A stretch of DNA of 6,327 nucleotides, from NCBI GenBank assembly GCA_900547125.1, contig URFU01000112.1, positions 1-6,327 on the forward strand, in the 5' to 3' direction. Source of the stretch: an uncultured Collinsella sp. Its GTDB lineage: Bacteria; Actinomycetota; Coriobacteriia; Coriobacteriales; Coriobacteriaceae. Positions 5,829-6,327 of this stretch are shown here, piece by piece; the first letter of the stretch is position 1; every line of letters begins with the position of its first letter. The notes under the pieces were generated by a model that was given only the letters and a program-made list of their open reading frames with translations, made no database searches and was not told the DNA's origin. Made by a program: the position numbers and the translations under genes.

Positions 5829-6327
5829 CTAGTCGTGGAGGGCGGTACCGAGGAAGTCGGTGTCGAAAGGCACAGCTTCGGCAAAGGCGTAGTCGCCGTC
5901 GCTGGCGATGAGCAGATAATTCTCCTCGCCGCCGAACTCTGCATCGCCACATGGGACCACCCAAGCATGGTCGAACACCTCAAGCGCCGTGGCGGCACAG
6001 TCGCGCAGGAACGTCACATCGCTCCCCTCGTTTGCACTCACGATATTGGCAACGTAGACGCCACCGACATTTAGGCTGCCCCGCACCAAACGCAATGCCT
6101 CAACCGTCGCCAGCTCGCGAACGGGCTCGGCACCGCCAAAGCAATCGCTCACGACCACGTCGTAGCGACGATGACCCACGCTCGTCACGCCCAGATACGA
6201 GCGAGCCTCAGCGGTAATCACCCGCAAGCGGTCGCCCACTGCGCGCTCCAGCTCGTCCAGGTAGCTCTTGGCGATCTCCTGGGCCTCCTGCGGGGTGATG
6301 TCGCCGCGCCCCACGAGGTCGGCGCTG
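5829..6327 (-). CDS. Spermidine-synthase-like SAM-fold protein, C-terminal part only
   Basis: The gene enters from the right edge on the minus strand; about 165 codons and the TAG stop (complement of 5829-5831) are visible. A GTG exists at 6312-6314, but the frame stays open to the window edge and starting there would remove the N-terminal half of the nucleotide-binding fold, so it is read as partial. Visible landmarks are RLRVITAEARSYL, matching the acidic-Ala-Arg-x-aromatic-Leu segment of polyamine synthases; RRYDVVVSDCFGG, the strand holding the motif-IV aspartate; and LNVGGVYVANIVSA, the usual L-x-x-G-G-V step. Canonical spermidine synthases carry two aspartates here (as in D-S-T-D-P); this protein keeps only the first (codon 6144-6146), so aminopropyl transfer is doubtful. 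It may be one of the actinobacterial spermidine-synthase-like proteins of unknown function, possibly fused to a membrane domain outside the window. Confidence 0.75.
   Translation of the reverse strand, partial: SADLVGRGDITPQEAQEIAKSYLDELERAVGDRLRVITAEARSYLGVTSVGHRRYDVVVSDCFGGAEPVRELATVEALRLVRGSLNVGGVYVANIVSANEGSDVTFLRDCAATALEVFDHAWVVPCGDAEFGGEENYLLIASDGDYAFAEAVPFDTDFLGTALHD

Noticed and set aside
1..6327. CRISPR array, tRNA, rRNA, insertion sequence or integrase
   Set aside because: No regularly spaced repeats, tRNA-like cloverleaf, rRNA-like stretch or transposase/integrase motif was found on either strand.

Overview
The window comes from a high-GC bacterium. Most of it is roughly 60-70% G+C by eye, with GTG starts and AGGAGG-type ribosome binding sites. 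The gene style and arrangement would fit a gut Actinomycetota such as Collinsella or another Coriobacteriia, but that is a guess from general appearance and no taxonomic marker is present.

Plus strand, 1-4310: three co-directional genes form one module. First is the 3' end of a gene whose last ~60 residues look like a TerB_C domain. It overlaps by 8 bp a complete BrxD-type P-loop ATPase (DUF2791 / BREX ATP-binding family). After a 116-bp spacer containing a perfect 12-bp inverted repeat comes a complete Lhr-like superfamily 2 helicase of the BrxHI type. BrxD and BrxHI are accessory genes of type 2 BREX phage defence. TerB-N/TerB-C proteins linked to ATPases and helicases have been described computationally in Ter-associated stress and defence neighbourhoods. 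No BREX core gene (pglX methylase, pglZ phosphatase, brxC/pglY) is visible, so this looks like a stand-alone ATPase-helicase-TerB module, probably acting on DNA in defence or stress response. That role is inferred from family membership.

4311-4471 is a short convergent junction with no gene I can name. It holds an imperfect direct repeat and a protein-like open stretch on the minus strand that may be a gene remnant.

Minus strand, 4472-6327: a complete MFS transporter (399 aa), clearly more AT-rich than its neighbours and probably acquired separately. Upstream of it (higher coordinates) is the C-terminal part of a spermidine-synthase-like SAM-fold protein whose 5' end lies beyond the window. 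These two genes have no evident functional link to the plus-strand module.

Most likely to reward follow-up: the BREX-independent TerB_C-BrxD-BrxHI module, the hairpin between its ATPase and helicase genes, and the long polar insertion between the two RecA lobes of the helicase.
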